Shown piece after piece: positions 52,745 through 63,225 of a stretch of 64,000 nt of DNA. Within the stretch, counting starts at the first letter, position 1. Each line of letters begins with the position of its first letter. The translations under genes were made by a program, and so were the position numbers. Source of the stretch: Kangiella marina (lineage in GTDB: Bacteria; Pseudomonadota; Gammaproteobacteria; Enterobacterales; Kangiellaceae); assembly GCF_039541235.1 (NCBI RefSeq), contig NZ_BAABFV010000002.1, positions 124,001 through 188,000 of the forward strand. Direction: 5' to 3'. Under the pieces are notes generated by a model that ran no database searches, was not told the origin of the DNA, and worked only from the letters and a program-made list of their open reading frames with translations.

Positions 52745-54721
52745 CTAGTTGCCTAGAAGGTTTGCTTCAGGAAAACGTCTGAGTGTGCGCAAAATATACT
52801 GGTTATTGGGTGCCATTCGCAAGGCTTTTTGCCAAACGTCGATAGCGCGCTGGTGCAAATCCATGGTCCAGAGGACCTCACCCAGGTGTGAAGCGATTTC
52901 AGGGCTTTCGTCTTGCTTGTAAGCCATTTCTAAGTATTTTAAGGCTTGCTGGTAATTCCCTAATCGGTAATGAACCCAGCCCATCGAGTCTTGGATGGCG
53001 ACATTATCAGGCTGATGCTCGTAGGCACTTTCAATCAACGACTTAGCTTCATCAAGCGAACGGTTAAGGTCGGCTAGCGTATACCCTAAGGAATTTTTAG
53101 CATGATAGTGATCAGGGTCGAGTTTCAGCACTTGTCGTAAGTCACGCTCCATCGAGCTGTAGTATTCCAGAGGTTCGGCAGCGATGGCCTTGCCATAGAG
53201 TAGCTCAACATTATCCGGGTCATCGGCCACGGCATCGTCCAGCAACTGGTAAGCCAATAAATAGCTGTTCCTTCCTTGCAAGAAGTTCGTTGCCATCAAC
53301 AAAATATCGTTTTTGAGCTGTTGCTCGTTCGTTACCTGCTGTAAGGATTTGACCGAAGCCACAAACTCGGTGACGGATTGCGTCTGGTTAAGCAGCTGTA
53401 ACTTGAGGTAATAAAGGAACGGCTTATTGGGGCTGACCTGTAGTGCTGATGTGATACGGCGTTCTGCCTGCTCATAGTCACCAGCTTGAGTTAAAAGGTT
53501 AATTTCAAACTCAAGCAGACGTTGCCTATCGTCGAGTCCAACTTCACGCTGAGCTTGGCGTAGGCTCGTAATAGCCTGTTTTATGAGGTCGTTCTCGGCG
53601 TAAAGTTGCGCCAGTTCGGTGCGAGCGGTCATGTAATAACGACCCGATGGAACCATTTCATAGCAGCTGTAGGCTTTCACTAAATCGTCGATCCGTGCAG
53701 CTGAATCAGCGCAGTAATAACTGGCAATGTCTTTTTTGTAATCGCCTTGGGCCAGCTTCCAGAATAGCTCGCTGGCTTGTGCATAATGTTCTAACGCATA
53801 GTGGCTGCTGGCTTCTAAAAACTGAGTTTGCTTATCACTGGGGCGCTTATCCAACACTCTATCAAATGCTTTTAAGGCGTCACCAAAGTTGCGTTGTGTG
53901 TACAACAGCTCGCCAATCTTATAGGTTTGGTCAATGGTTAAACTGTTGCTTTTTAGAGCGTTACTCAAGTATTCGCGTCGTGCTTCGTTTGAGTTCAGGG
54001 CGAAAGCTTCACCTTTTAGCTCAATCGCTGATAGAAAATTCGGACGTTTTTCAAGTGCGTAATCTAACAGTTGATGAATCCGCTCCGATTGCTTTAATGG
54101 AACGCTGGATTTAAGGCGCAAGTAGGCCTCGGCTGTAGCGGTATAAGGTGAGCTTAAAGGTTGGTTGTTGCGGTCAAAAAACTCGATAAAGTCCGCATCT
54201 TCCTGAAAACTGGCCATTCGTAATAGTTCGTACAGCTTTTCATCCGCATTATCCGGTAACAGCGGGAGCAGCTGTGATAAGTAACGATTGGCGCTTTCTT
54301 GCTGACCTTGGGCCAAGCTGGCGATTAACCCTGTTTTATAGGCATTTTTGTCATCGGGCGCTGACTTGATCCAAAGTTGTGTGGCCTCAATCGCATTGCT
54401 GTAATCTCGCTCAATCAGCGCGACCATGGCGGCGCGTGAGGAGAGTTCTTTGCTGCCAGTTTGCTCGGCGGCATAAAAGTAGTTGCTCTGAGCAACATCG
54501 TATAACTTTTGCTTGTTGGCGATATCCGCAAGCATGATACTAAAGTAAAGTTGGCTGCGTTCTTCGGCTGATAAGTTGGCCACAGAAGGATGCTCCTGCG
54601 ACTGATTGACGCTGGATTCGGTGGCGGCTTCAATCGTTTTAGGCTGCGTGGTCGAACAGGCAACCAGGGCAAGGCAGCAACTTGAAACCAATAGGGTTTT
54701 GGCCAAAGAATAACTTTTCAT
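52745..54721 (-). CDS. TPR-repeat lipoprotein
   Basis: About 658 residues. Signal with lipobox LVAC (about 18-21 of MKSYSLAKTLL), then helical repeats throughout, with clear TPRs at the C-terminus (YHAKNSLGYTLADLNRSLDEAKSLIESA, AIQDSMGWVHYRLGNYQQALKYLEMAY, PEIASHLGEVLWTMDLHQRAIDVWQKAL). A TPR protein at this locus before lolB is common in gammaproteobacteria. Probably an envelope scaffold; role unknown. I prefer this ATG over one 19 codons upstream because of the signal peptide. Confidence 0.88.
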   Translation of the reverse strand: MKSYSLAKTLLVSSCCLALVACSTTQPKTIEAATESSVNQSQEHPSVANLSAEERSQLYFSIMLADIANKQKLYDVAQSNYFYAAEQTGSKELSSRAAMVALIERDYSNAIEATQLWIKSAPDDKNAYKTGLIASLAQGQQESANRYLSQLLPLLPDNADEKLYELLRMASFQEDADFIEFFDRNNQPLSSPYTATAEAYLRLKSSVPLKQSERIHQLLDYALEKRPNFLSAIELKGEAFALNSNEARREYLSNALKSNSLTIDQTYKIGELLYTQRNFGDALKAFDRVLDKRPSDKQTQFLEASSHYALEHYAQASELFWKLAQGDYKKDIASYYCADSAARIDDLVKAYSCYEMVPSGRYYMTARTELAQLYAENDLIKQAITSLRQAQREVGLDDRQRLLEFEINLLTQAGDYEQAERRITSALQVSPNKPFLYYLKLQLLNQTQSVTEFVASVKSLQQVTNEQQLKNDILLMATNFLQGRNSYLLAYQLLDDAVADDPDNVELLYGKAIAAEPLEYYSSMERDLRQVLKLDPDHYHAKNSLGYTLADLNRSLDEAKSLIESAYEHQPDNVAIQDSMGWVHYRLGNYQQALKYLEMAYKQDESPEIASHLGEVLWTMDLHQRAIDVWQKALRMAPNNQYILRTLRRFPEANLLGN

Positions 54722-54872
54722 CCGTATAGTATAAAAGATTCCTATAAAGGTTTTGTGAAAGTACTCCACAGAAAGCACTCGGCAAAGTGTGAGGGAGTCG
54801 CTAATGAAAACAGATTATCAGGAATATTGGGCGAAAACAGTGTCAAAATGTAGTTTTGACGATTTTTTAAAA

Positions 54873-54902
54873 TTAGCGGACACAATGAAGCGGTGTTATA
54901 AT
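54873..54902 (+). promoter_or_regulatory. Putative promoter of hemA
   Basis: TATAAT at 54897-54902 followed by TCGCGCC, with TTAGCG 18 nt upstream; about 85 nt before the hemA start. Confidence 0.5.
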
Positions 54903-54986
54903 TCGCGCCAATTACATGCCTGCGCTACATGCCTGAGCTATGTCGTGTCTTTTGTGAGTGACCTTTTTGATAGCTAGTTCTGACCT

Positions 54987-56255
54987 ATGTCTTTGATTGT
55001 TTTAGGAATTAACCATAAAACCGCACCGCTTGCCGTTCGTGAGACGGTGGCCTTTGCTGATCATGAACTCGGCGAAATTATGGCTGAAGTAAAAGCACAG
55101 ACGCAAGGATCTGAGGTTGCTCTATTGTCGACTTGTAATCGGGTCGAGTTCTACTTATCGAATGAATCTCAAGAGCATGAGCAAATCAAAGCGCAGTTAT
55201 TGACGTGGCTCAAAGCAAAAAAAGAGCTGGATGATGACTTAGAAGCGTCAATTTACTATTACAAAGGCGTAGAAGCGGTTAAGCACTTGATGAAGGTCGC
55301 TAGTGGCTTGGATTCAATGGTGCTAGGAGAGCCGCAGATATTAGGTCAGTTAAAAGCCTGTTATCAAAAAGCGAAGCGAGCCGGGACGGTTGAGCAGGTG
55401 ATGGAACGTTTGTTCCAGAAAACCTTCGCCGCGGCTAAGCGAGTGCGCCATGAAACTGACATAGGCTCTAACCCTGTTTCGGTGGCGTATGCAGCTGTGA
55501 CCTTGGCTAAACATATCTTTGCCGATTTCTCTAAGCTGACGGTGTTATTTGTCGGCGCCGGTGAAACCATTGAGTTGGCCGCGCGTCATTTAGAGCAAAG
55601 CGGCGTGCAGAAGATGGTGATGGCGAATCGGACCTTGGCTAACGCGCATAAATTAGCGGATCAATTTAACGGCAAGGCCGTTGGCTTGGATGCTATTCCG
55701 CATTATTTAGCTCAAGCCGATATTGTGATCAGCTCGACCGGAAGTATGTTACCGATTATTGGTAAAGGCATGGTCGAAACTGCGATTCAGGCGCGTCGTC
55801 GCAAAAGTATGTTCATGGTGGATTTAGCGGTACCGCGCGATATTGAAAGCTCGGTGGCGAAACTCGACGATGTCTACCTTTATAGCGTTGATGATTTGGA
55901 AGGCGTGATTCAAGAAAATTTACAGGCGCGCCAAGAAGCCGCTGAAGAGGCTTTGGTCATACTGGATGAATTTGCGGGCGACTTTGAAAAGTGGCACGCC
56001 GGTCGTCAAAAACATGATACGGTACGCGAATTGCATCAAGTCTTCGCGGAAATTGCCCAGACGGAATTGGATCGTGCCAAAGCACAGCTGAAGAATGGTA
56101 ATGACATTGAAGCGGCGTTAGAGCATTTTTCTCACCGTTTAACCAAAAAGTTTTTACATCAGCCGATGGTTTGGCTCAGAGAAGATGACGACGAACTGGA
56201 TCGTCATGACATTACTCGTCAACTGTTTCAGCTTGACAAAAACTCAGATGATTAA
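54987..56255 (+). CDS. hemA: Glutamyl-tRNA reductase
   Basis: First committed step of heme synthesis by the C5 route: reduces Glu-tRNA to glutamate semialdehyde. 422 residues. LGINHKTAPLAVRE, the catalytic Cys in LLSTCNRVEFYL (about residue 50), GEPQILGQLK, NADPH loop VGAGETIELAARHL, and the C-terminal dimerisation helix. Heme feedback through the N-terminus is family knowledge. First of hemA-prfA-prmC. Confidence 0.97.
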   Translation: MSLIVLGINHKTAPLAVRETVAFADHELGEIMAEVKAQTQGSEVALLSTCNRVEFYLSNESQEHEQIKAQLLTWLKAKKELDDDLEASIYYYKGVEAVKHLMKVASGLDSMVLGEPQILGQLKACYQKAKRAGTVEQVMERLFQKTFAAAKRVRHETDIGSNPVSVAYAAVTLAKHIFADFSKLTVLFVGAGETIELAARHLEQSGVQKMVMANRTLANAHKLADQFNGKAVGLDAIPHYLAQADIVISSTGSMLPIIGKGMVETAIQARRRKSMFMVDLAVPRDIESSVAKLDDVYLYSVDDLEGVIQENLQARQEAAEEALVILDEFAGDFEKWHAGRQKHDTVRELHQVFAEIAQTELDRAKAQLKNGNDIEAALEHFSHRLTKKFLHQPMVWLREDDDELDRHDITRQLFQLDKNSDD

Positions 56256-56317
56256 GTACAACGTTACTTTAACCATTGTTTTATAAAGAATTATACCGAT
56301 AGGAACAAAGAAATAGC

Positions 56318-57412
56318 ATGTTGCAGGATTCTGTCAGTCAAAAATTAGAAGTTCTGGTTGATCGCCATGAAGAGTTAGAAGCATTACTCGGTGACCCAGA
56401 GATTATTTCTGATCAAAATAAATTTCGCGATCTGTCGAAAGAGTATTCGCAGCTTGAGGAAGTGGTCAAAACGTTCCAGGAGTATCAAGAAGCGGTAGAG
56501 AACCTTGGGAACGCCGAGGAGATGTTAAAGGACGATGATCCTGACATGCGCGAAATGGCGCAAGAAGAGTTTAAAGCATCAAAAGCGACCATCGAACAGC
56601 TTGAAGTCGATTTACAGAAGTTACTGTTGCCGCGTGATCCGAACGATGACAAAAACACCTTCTTAGAAATTCGTGCGGGTACGGGCGGTGATGAGGCCGC
56701 TATTTTCGCGGGTGATTTATTCCGTATGTACAGCAAGTATGCGGAGAAGAAACGCTGGCAGGTTGAAGTGATCAGCGAGAGCCAAGGTGAACACGGTGGC
56801 TATAAAGAAATTATTTTGCGTATCGTTGGTGATGCGGTTTATTCGCACTTGAAGTTTGAATCCGGCGCGCATCGCGTGCAGCGTGTACCTGAAACTGAGT
56901 CTCAAGGGCGTATTCATACGTCGGCTTGTACTGTGGCGGTGATGCCAGAAGCTGACGAGATTGACGCGATTGATATTAATCCTGCGGATCTGAAAGTCGA
57001 TACTTTCCGAGCGTCGGGCGCGGGTGGTCAGCACGTTAATAAAACTGACTCAGCGATCCGTATTACTCACTTGCCAACAGGCGTTGTAGTCGAGTGTCAG
57101 GACGAGCGTTCGCAACACAAAAACCGCGCGAAAGCGATGTCAGTATTACAGTCTCGTTTGCAGGCGGCTGAAGAAGCGAAACACCAGTCAGAGCAGACGG
57201 AAATACGTCGTAACTTAGTGGGGACGGGCGATCGCTCAGATCGAATCCGTACTTACAATTATCCTCAGGGACGCATGACGGATCATCGCATTAACCTGAC
57301 GCTGTATAAGTTGGACGAAATTATGGAAGGGGATATCGATCAAATCCTTGAGCCATTAGTTCAAGAGCATCAGGCGGATCAGTTAGCGGCGTTATCCGGC
57401 CAAGCTGATTAA
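56318..57412 (+). CDS. prfA: Peptide chain release factor 1
   Basis: Reads UAA and UAG and triggers peptide release. 364 residues. The codon-recognition Pro-x-Thr type motif lies near [11 protein letters not shown], and the catalytic GGQ in [18 protein letters not shown]. The glutamine is the target of PrmC, encoded 41 nt downstream. Confidence 0.97.
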   Translation: MLQDSVSQKLEVLVDRHEELEALLGDPEIISDQNKFRDLSKEYSQLEEVVKTFQEYQEAVENLGNAEEMLKDDDPDMREMAQEEFKASKATIEQLEVDLQKLLLPRDPNDDKNTFLEIRAGTGGDEAAIFAGDLFRMYSKYAEKKRWQVEVISESQGEHGGYKEIILRIVGDAVYSHLKFESGAHRVQRVPETESQGRIHTSACTVAVMPEADEIDAIDINPADLKVDTFRASGAGGQHVNKTDSAIRITHLPTGVVVECQDERSQHKNRAKAMSVLQSRLQAAEEAKHQSEQTEIRRNLVGTGDRSDRIRTYNYPQGRMTDHRINLTLYKLDEIMEGDIDQILEPLVQEHQADQLAALSGQAD

Positions 57413-57453
57413 CTTTGGCAGCCACTCGTTTCAACTTAGAGCGCTAATGCATC

Positions 57454-58299
57454 ATGACTAAAACGGTTCAAGAGGTGTTGCAGTGGGCCGTTTTAGAGCT
57501 GGCTAATACCGATAACGCCAAGTTGGATGCGGAAGTACTTCTCGCTGAAACATTGGAGCAATCCAGAACCTGGCTTAAGACCTGGTCAGATAAACCTATC
57601 TCAGAGCAGCAGCTAGCCCAGTTTAAAGCGTATATTGGCCGTCGCCAGCAAGGCGAGCCCGTGGCCTATATCGTGGGGCGACAAGACTTTTGGACGCTGA
57701 GTTTAAAAGTCACCCCAGCGACCTTAATCCCAAGACCGGAAACCGAGCACTTGGTTGAGTCTGTGCTGAGTAAAGCGCCGCATGATCAACCGTTGAACAT
57801 TGTCGATCTCGGCACTGGCACTGGTGCCATTGCGCTCGCCATTGCCTCAGAGCGTCCTCAATGTCAGGTTTGGGCGATGGATGTGAGTGATGAAGCTTTG
57901 GCTGTTGCTGAGCATAACCGCCAGCAACTGCAGTTGGAGAACGTCACTTGTCGCAAAGGGCACTGGCTCAGAAACTGGACAGGGGAGGGCTTTGATCTCA
58001 TTGTCAGCAATCCGCCGTATATTGAACCCAACGATCCGCATTTGAAGGATCTGACCTATGAGCCAATATCGGCGTTAGTGGCGGATGATGACGGGCTGTC
58101 CGATATCAAAGAAATTACAGAGCAAGCCATGCTGCATTTAAAAGCTGGTGGCTGGTTGATGCTTGAGCATGGTTATAATCAAGGTGGCGTTGTGCGACAC
58201 ATTCTTCAAACCCAAGGTTTTGCATGCGTCGAAACTGAAGCGGATTACGCTGGACTTGATCGAGTGACTTATGGACAAAAGCTGAACTTTAAGCGGTAA
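57454..58299 (+). CDS. prmC: Release factor glutamine methyltransferase
   Basis: SAM-dependent N5-methylation of the GGQ glutamine in RF1 and RF2. 281 residues. AdoMet loop VDLGTGTGAIALAIA, the glutamine-binding NPPY in IVSNPPYIEPN, and the N-terminal helical domain with RRQQGEPVAYIVGRQDFWTL. Follows prfA as in E. coli. Confidence 0.96.
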   Translation: MTKTVQEVLQWAVLELANTDNAKLDAEVLLAETLEQSRTWLKTWSDKPISEQQLAQFKAYIGRRQQGEPVAYIVGRQDFWTLSLKVTPATLIPRPETEHLVESVLSKAPHDQPLNIVDLGTGTGAIALAIASERPQCQVWAMDVSDEALAVAEHNRQQLQLENVTCRKGHWLRNWTGEGFDLIVSNPPYIEPNDPHLKDLTYEPISALVADDDGLSDIKEITEQAMLHLKAGGWLMLEHGYNQGGVVRHILQTQGFACVETEADYAGLDRVTYGQKLNFKR

Positions 58300-58497
58300 A
58301 AAGGGTCTTTTCTAAAGCGCTCAACGACAAAAACCGCACAGATTAGCCAATCTGTGAAAATAATCTTGTATGGTAGGCTTTTAAGCTTGCCGAGCTTGAC
58401 GAGTATTGTTAGAGTAACGCGATTGAGAATATTCTCACAAGCCTTGTCGCTATTGGTTTTAAGCCCTTTTTAATGACAATTATTTTAACGAATTTGA

Positions 58498-59574
<1,077 letters not shown>

Positions 59575-59608
59575 TCGGTCACATTAAAGACTTTGAAAAA
59601 AGTCCATT

Positions 59609-59639
59609 AAAATCGGGCACTTAGATTGCCCGATTTTTG
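59609..59639 (+). terminator. Terminator between mreB and mreC
   Basis: AAAATCGGGCA-CTTAGAT-TGCCCGATTTTT with T tract; lowers mreCD expression relative to mreB. Confidence 0.88.
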
Positions 59640-59722
59640 TATCTATACCATAAAAATTGCTAAACTAAAGTCTATCTATGTGGACTAACTATAAGAATTT
59701 ACTCTTGCGGGAGGAGTAGGCC

Positions 59723-60610
59723 ATTAAAAATCTATTCACTCGAGGCCCATCATTGGTTTTGCAGCTGGTGTTCAGCCTGATTTTAGCGGCAATTTTGATG
59801 GTGCTGGACTATCGCTATGACTATCTAAGTAGCGCCCGTAAAGGGGTATCTACCGTGTTAGCCCCCATCTATTTTTTAGCCAACTTGCCCAACGAAGTTG
59901 CGGCTTGGGCCGATAGTAACATTGTTAGCCGTAATGATTTACTGGGTGAGAACCGTCGATTGAAAGACGAGCTGTTAATTTTGAAAGCTCAGAACCAGCG
60001 GTTGATTGGTCTTGAGTCAGAAAATGCTCGTTTACGTTCTTTGTTAGGATCGTCACGCACTTTACGCGGAAAGCGAGTGATTGCCGAAGTATTGAATATC
60101 GACAGTAGCTTATTCGCTAATGAGTTATTACTGAATAAAGGCAGTCTCGATGGTGTGTTTGTGGGTCAGCCAGTGGTCGACGCTGAAGGTATTATGGGCC
60201 AGATTGTTGAAGTGTCGACTTCAACTTCGCGCATGATTTTATTGAATGATCAAAAACATGCGATCCCCGTTCGAGTCGATCGCAATGGGGTTCGAGCAAT
60301 TGCTCAAGGTAATGGACAGGTACTTTACTTGAGACACTTACCAAACACGATCGATATCGAAGAAGGGGACTTGCTACTCAGTTCTGGCTTAGGACAGAAA
60401 TTTCCTGATGGCTACCCTGTCGCTAAAGTTATTTCTGTGGTGCGTCAGCCTGCACAGCCTTACGCTGAAATTCTAGCGGAACCCACAGCAAATATTAATC
60501 GAGCGAATCACGTGTTATTGCTATGGCCATACCATGATCCTAGCAGCAGTTTTGATGATGAAGCGCTTCAAGAAGATGATAAGTCAGAGGTAAGCCCAGA
60601 TGCAGAATAA
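59723..60610 (+). CDS. mreC: Rod shape-determining protein MreC, apparent ATT start
   Basis: 295 residues: N-terminal helix (about 12-32), coiled coil (65-110, LLGENRRLKDELLILKAQNQRLIGLESENARL), then the periplasmic beta domains. Reading from an ATT gives (M)KNLFTRGPSLVLQ, which aligns with the E. coli start MKPIFSRGPSLQ. A near-perfect GGGAGGAG lies 6 nt before the ATT. A stop codon lies two codons upstream, so no ATG, GTG or TTG precedes the conserved RGPS. The only alternative is a TTG at 59753, inside the conserved part. Overlaps mreD. Confidence 0.9.
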   Translation: MKNLFTRGPSLVLQLVFSLILAAILMVLDYRYDYLSSARKGVSTVLAPIYFLANLPNEVAAWADSNIVSRNDLLGENRRLKDELLILKAQNQRLIGLESENARLRSLLGSSRTLRGKRVIAEVLNIDSSLFANELLLNKGSLDGVFVGQPVVDAEGIMGQIVEVSTSTSRMILLNDQKHAIPVRVDRNGVRAIAQGNGQVLYLRHLPNTIDIEEGDLLLSSGLGQKFPDGYPVAKVISVVRQPAQPYAEILAEPTANINRANHVLLLWPYHDPSSSFDDEALQEDDKSEVSPDAE

Positions 60611-61088
60611 ACAAAAACGTGGCTCTTGGGTAATTATTTTATCGCTACTGATCGCACTGATTTTGAGTGTCATTCCTTTGCCAGAGTCGTGGCAGCCTTA
60701 TCGTCCTGACTGGGTCTTTTTGGTCTTCTCTTACTGGGTGGTAGCGCTACCCCATCGTATTGGGTTGCTTTGGGCGTTTGTTTGGGGGCTTATTTTCGAT
60801 GGCTTATTGGGCAGCACTTTGGGCTTACACAGCTTTACTTTTTGTATTGTGGCCTTCATTCTGCAATTAAGTTATTTAAGAATTCGTTTGTATCCGATCT
60901 GGAAACAAGCGTTAACCATGGGTGGCTTGAGTTTATTGTATCTGGCACTCGTGTTGTGGCTATCCCGCATTACTGGTAGCCCTGAAAGCTCATTCGACTA
61001 TTGGCTCTCAGCAGGGATTAATGCTTTGTTGTGGCCATGGCTTTTCATTTTGCTGCGTGACATCCGTCGTTACTTTAAGGTGGCATAA
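60600..61088 (+). CDS. mreD: Rod shape-determining protein MreD
   Basis: 162 residues, five to six membrane helices, with the MreD pattern LPLPESWQPYRPDWVFLVFSYWV and GLIFDGLLGSTLGLHSFTFCIVAFI. It links MreC with the RodA/PBP2 machinery. The start overlaps mreC by 11 nt; maf follows after 2 nt. Confidence 0.95.
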   Translation: MQNKQKRGSWVIILSLLIALILSVIPLPESWQPYRPDWVFLVFSYWVVALPHRIGLLWAFVWGLIFDGLLGSTLGLHSFTFCIVAFILQLSYLRIRLYPIWKQALTMGGLSLLYLALVLWLSRITGSPESSFDYWLSAGINALLWPWLFILLRDIRRYFKVA

Positions 61089-61090
61089 GA

Positions 61091-61696
61091 ATGGAACAAG
61101 GTTACTCAAAAATTTACTTGGCTTCGGGCTCTCCACGTCGGCAAGAATTGCTGACTCAGTTGGGAGTCTCGTTCATCCAGATCGAGAATGATTTTGATGA
61201 AACGCCATTAACAAAAGAGACGCCGTTACAATATGTTGAACGGGTGGCTTTAGGCAAAGCGCAATCAGCACGTGAGAGCATGACGGACACTCCTGATTTC
61301 CCCATCCTAAGTGCCGATACAACGGTGGTTCATGGTGGTGAACCTTTAGGCAAACCACGGGATATAGAACACGCTGCACAGCTATTATTACGATTGAGTG
61401 GTCAGAAGCATAAAGTGTTGTCGAGTGTTGTGTTGATGGTTGGTGAAGAGCCACTGCAAACGACGGTAGAAACCGAGGTTACGTTCGCGCCTTTGAAGCA
61501 GCAAACCATTGAAGCTTATTGCCAGACACAAGAACCGCTGGGGAAAGCAGGTGGCTATGCGATTCAGGGGCTTGGTGGTAGCCTGATTGAATCGATTTCT
61601 GGAAGTTACACAAATGTTGTGGGCTTGCCCGTTTATCAAACACGCCAGCTGTTAGAACAGGCAAAAGTTCAGTTTGCGTTAAGCAGACTGGGTTAA
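61091..61696 (+). CDS. maf: Maf-like nucleotide pyrophosphatase (YhdE type)
   Basis: dTTP/UTP pyrophosphatase, thought to remove non-canonical nucleotides. 201 residues. LASGSPRRQELLTQLGV, the SADTTVVHGGEPLGKP block, and CQTQEPLGKAGGYAIQGLGGSLI. Its place between mreD and rng matches E. coli yhdE. Confidence 0.95.
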   Translation: MEQGYSKIYLASGSPRRQELLTQLGVSFIQIENDFDETPLTKETPLQYVERVALGKAQSARESMTDTPDFPILSADTTVVHGGEPLGKPRDIEHAAQLLLRLSGQKHKVLSSVVLMVGEEPLQTTVETEVTFAPLKQQTIEAYCQTQEPLGKAGGYAIQGLGGSLIESISGSYTNVVGLPVYQTRQLLEQAKVQFALSRLG

Positions 61697-61718
61697 TCTA
61701 TTAGGGAGCGGCCGAACT

Positions 61719-63212
61719 ATGCGTGATGAAATCTTAATTAATATTACCCCTCAGGAAACTCGAGCTTCGATTGTCGAGAACGGGGTATTGCAAGAGGTTC
61801 ATATTGAGCGCACGGAGAATCGAGGCATCGTTGGAAACATCTATAAAGGTGTGGTTCGACGAGTCATGCCCGGGATGCAAGCCGCTTTTGTAGACATTGG
61901 TCATGAGAAAGCGGCCTTTCTTCATTTAGCCGATATCGTAACCGATAAAGCCGAAGGCAGTAAGCAGGCAGTGGAAGGCTCTAAACTTCTGGACAAGCAA
62001 CAAGCCCAGGAAACTGATATCACCTCTGTACTCCATGAAGGGCAAAAAATTATTGTTCAGGTCATCAAAGATCCGATTAGCAGTAAAGGAGCGCGGTTAA
62101 CGACGCATATCACGATTCCATCACGTTACTTAGTATTGATGCCAGATACTGAGCATGTCGGTGTCTCACAGAGAATTGATGACCACGACGAACGAGTACG
62201 GTTACGTGAACTGTTAGAAGATCATGAAGACCTCGATAACGGTTTTATCATCCGAACGGCAGCAGAAGGTGCCACCGAAAAAGAGCTGGTCAGAGATGCA
62301 CTGTTTCTGGCCAAGTTGTGGCACGGCATTACGGAAAAATCGAAGCAAGTGAGTGCACCCGGTTTGGTGCATGAAGATCTTGGATTAGAACTGCGCATCA
62401 TGAGGGATATTTTTGAGGATGATGTAGAGCGCGTAAGAATTGATAATGAAGTCACCTTAGAGCGTATTCTTGATTTTGTTAGAGAGTTTTTGCCTGAGAT
62501 GGAAAGCCGAATTGAGCTTTACCAAAGCGAACGTCCAATCTTTGACTTGTACAACGTTGAAGAGGAAATCAAAAAGGCTTTAGAGCGTAAAGTTCAACTC
62601 AAGTCTGGCGGTTATTTAATTATTGATCAAACCGAAGCGATGACCACGGTTGACGTTAATACCGGCGCTTTTGTGGGGCACAAAAATCTTGAGGAAACGA
62701 TTTTTAGGACGAACCTTGAGGCGGCAACGGCGTTGGCTCGTCAGCTAAGGCTGAGAAATTTGGGCGGTATTATTATTGTCGACTTTATCGACATGAAAGA
62801 GGAAGAGCACAAACGTCAAGTGCTTCGGACCTTAGAAAAAATTCTAGAAAAAGATCATGTTAAAACTCAAATTACAGAAGTGTCATCATTGGGTTTGGTC
62901 GAAATGACGCGCAAGCGTTCTAGGGAAAGCTTGGAGCGTTTATTATGTGAGCCGTGTCAGCAATGTAATGGTCGCGGCTACGTTAAAACAGCGGTCACCG
63001 TGTGTTATGAAATTTTTAGAGAATTAAGCCGAGCCGCTAGAACTTATGACGTACAAAAGTTTTTAGTCTTAGCTAGCCAGGAAGTGGTGGACTGTTTGTT
63101 AGATGAAGAGGCAAGCAGTTTAGGTGACTTGGAAGTTGATATTGATAAGCCGATCAAGCTGCAGGTTGAAAGTCTATATTCACCCGAGCAGTTTGATGTT
63201 GTTCTAATGTAA
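61719..63212 (+). CDS. rng: Ribonuclease G
   Basis: 5'-end-dependent endonuclease maturing 16S rRNA. 497 residues (E. coli 489). S1 domain (GNIYKGVVRRVMPGMQAAFVDIG), catalytic site with the aspartates of DVNTGAF and IIIVDFIDM, and the zinc-link CEPCQQCNGRGYV. It lacks the long scaffold tail of RNase E. yhdP starts 13 nt later. Confidence 0.97.
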   Translation: MRDEILINITPQETRASIVENGVLQEVHIERTENRGIVGNIYKGVVRRVMPGMQAAFVDIGHEKAAFLHLADIVTDKAEGSKQAVEGSKLLDKQQAQETDITSVLHEGQKIIVQVIKDPISSKGARLTTHITIPSRYLVLMPDTEHVGVSQRIDDHDERVRLRELLEDHEDLDNGFIIRTAAEGATEKELVRDALFLAKLWHGITEKSKQVSAPGLVHEDLGLELRIMRDIFEDDVERVRIDNEVTLERILDFVREFLPEMESRIELYQSERPIFDLYNVEEEIKKALERKVQLKSGGYLIIDQTEAMTTVDVNTGAFVGHKNLEETIFRTNLEAATALARQLRLRNLGGIIIVDFIDMKEEEHKRQVLRTLEKILEKDHVKTQITEVSSLGLVEMTRKRSRESLERLLCEPCQQCNGRGYVKTAVTVCYEIFRELSRAARTYDVQKFLVLASQEVVDCLLDEEASSLGDLEVDIDKPIKLQVESLYSPEQFDVVLM

Positions 63213-63225
63213 AACTGGTTTCTTA

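Noticed and set aside
54804-54977. 57-codon frame before hemA with GGGAG upstream of its ATG
   Set aside because: It overlaps the likely hemA promoter (TATAAT at 54897) and shows no family features. The ribosome site is good, so a leader peptide cannot be fully excluded.
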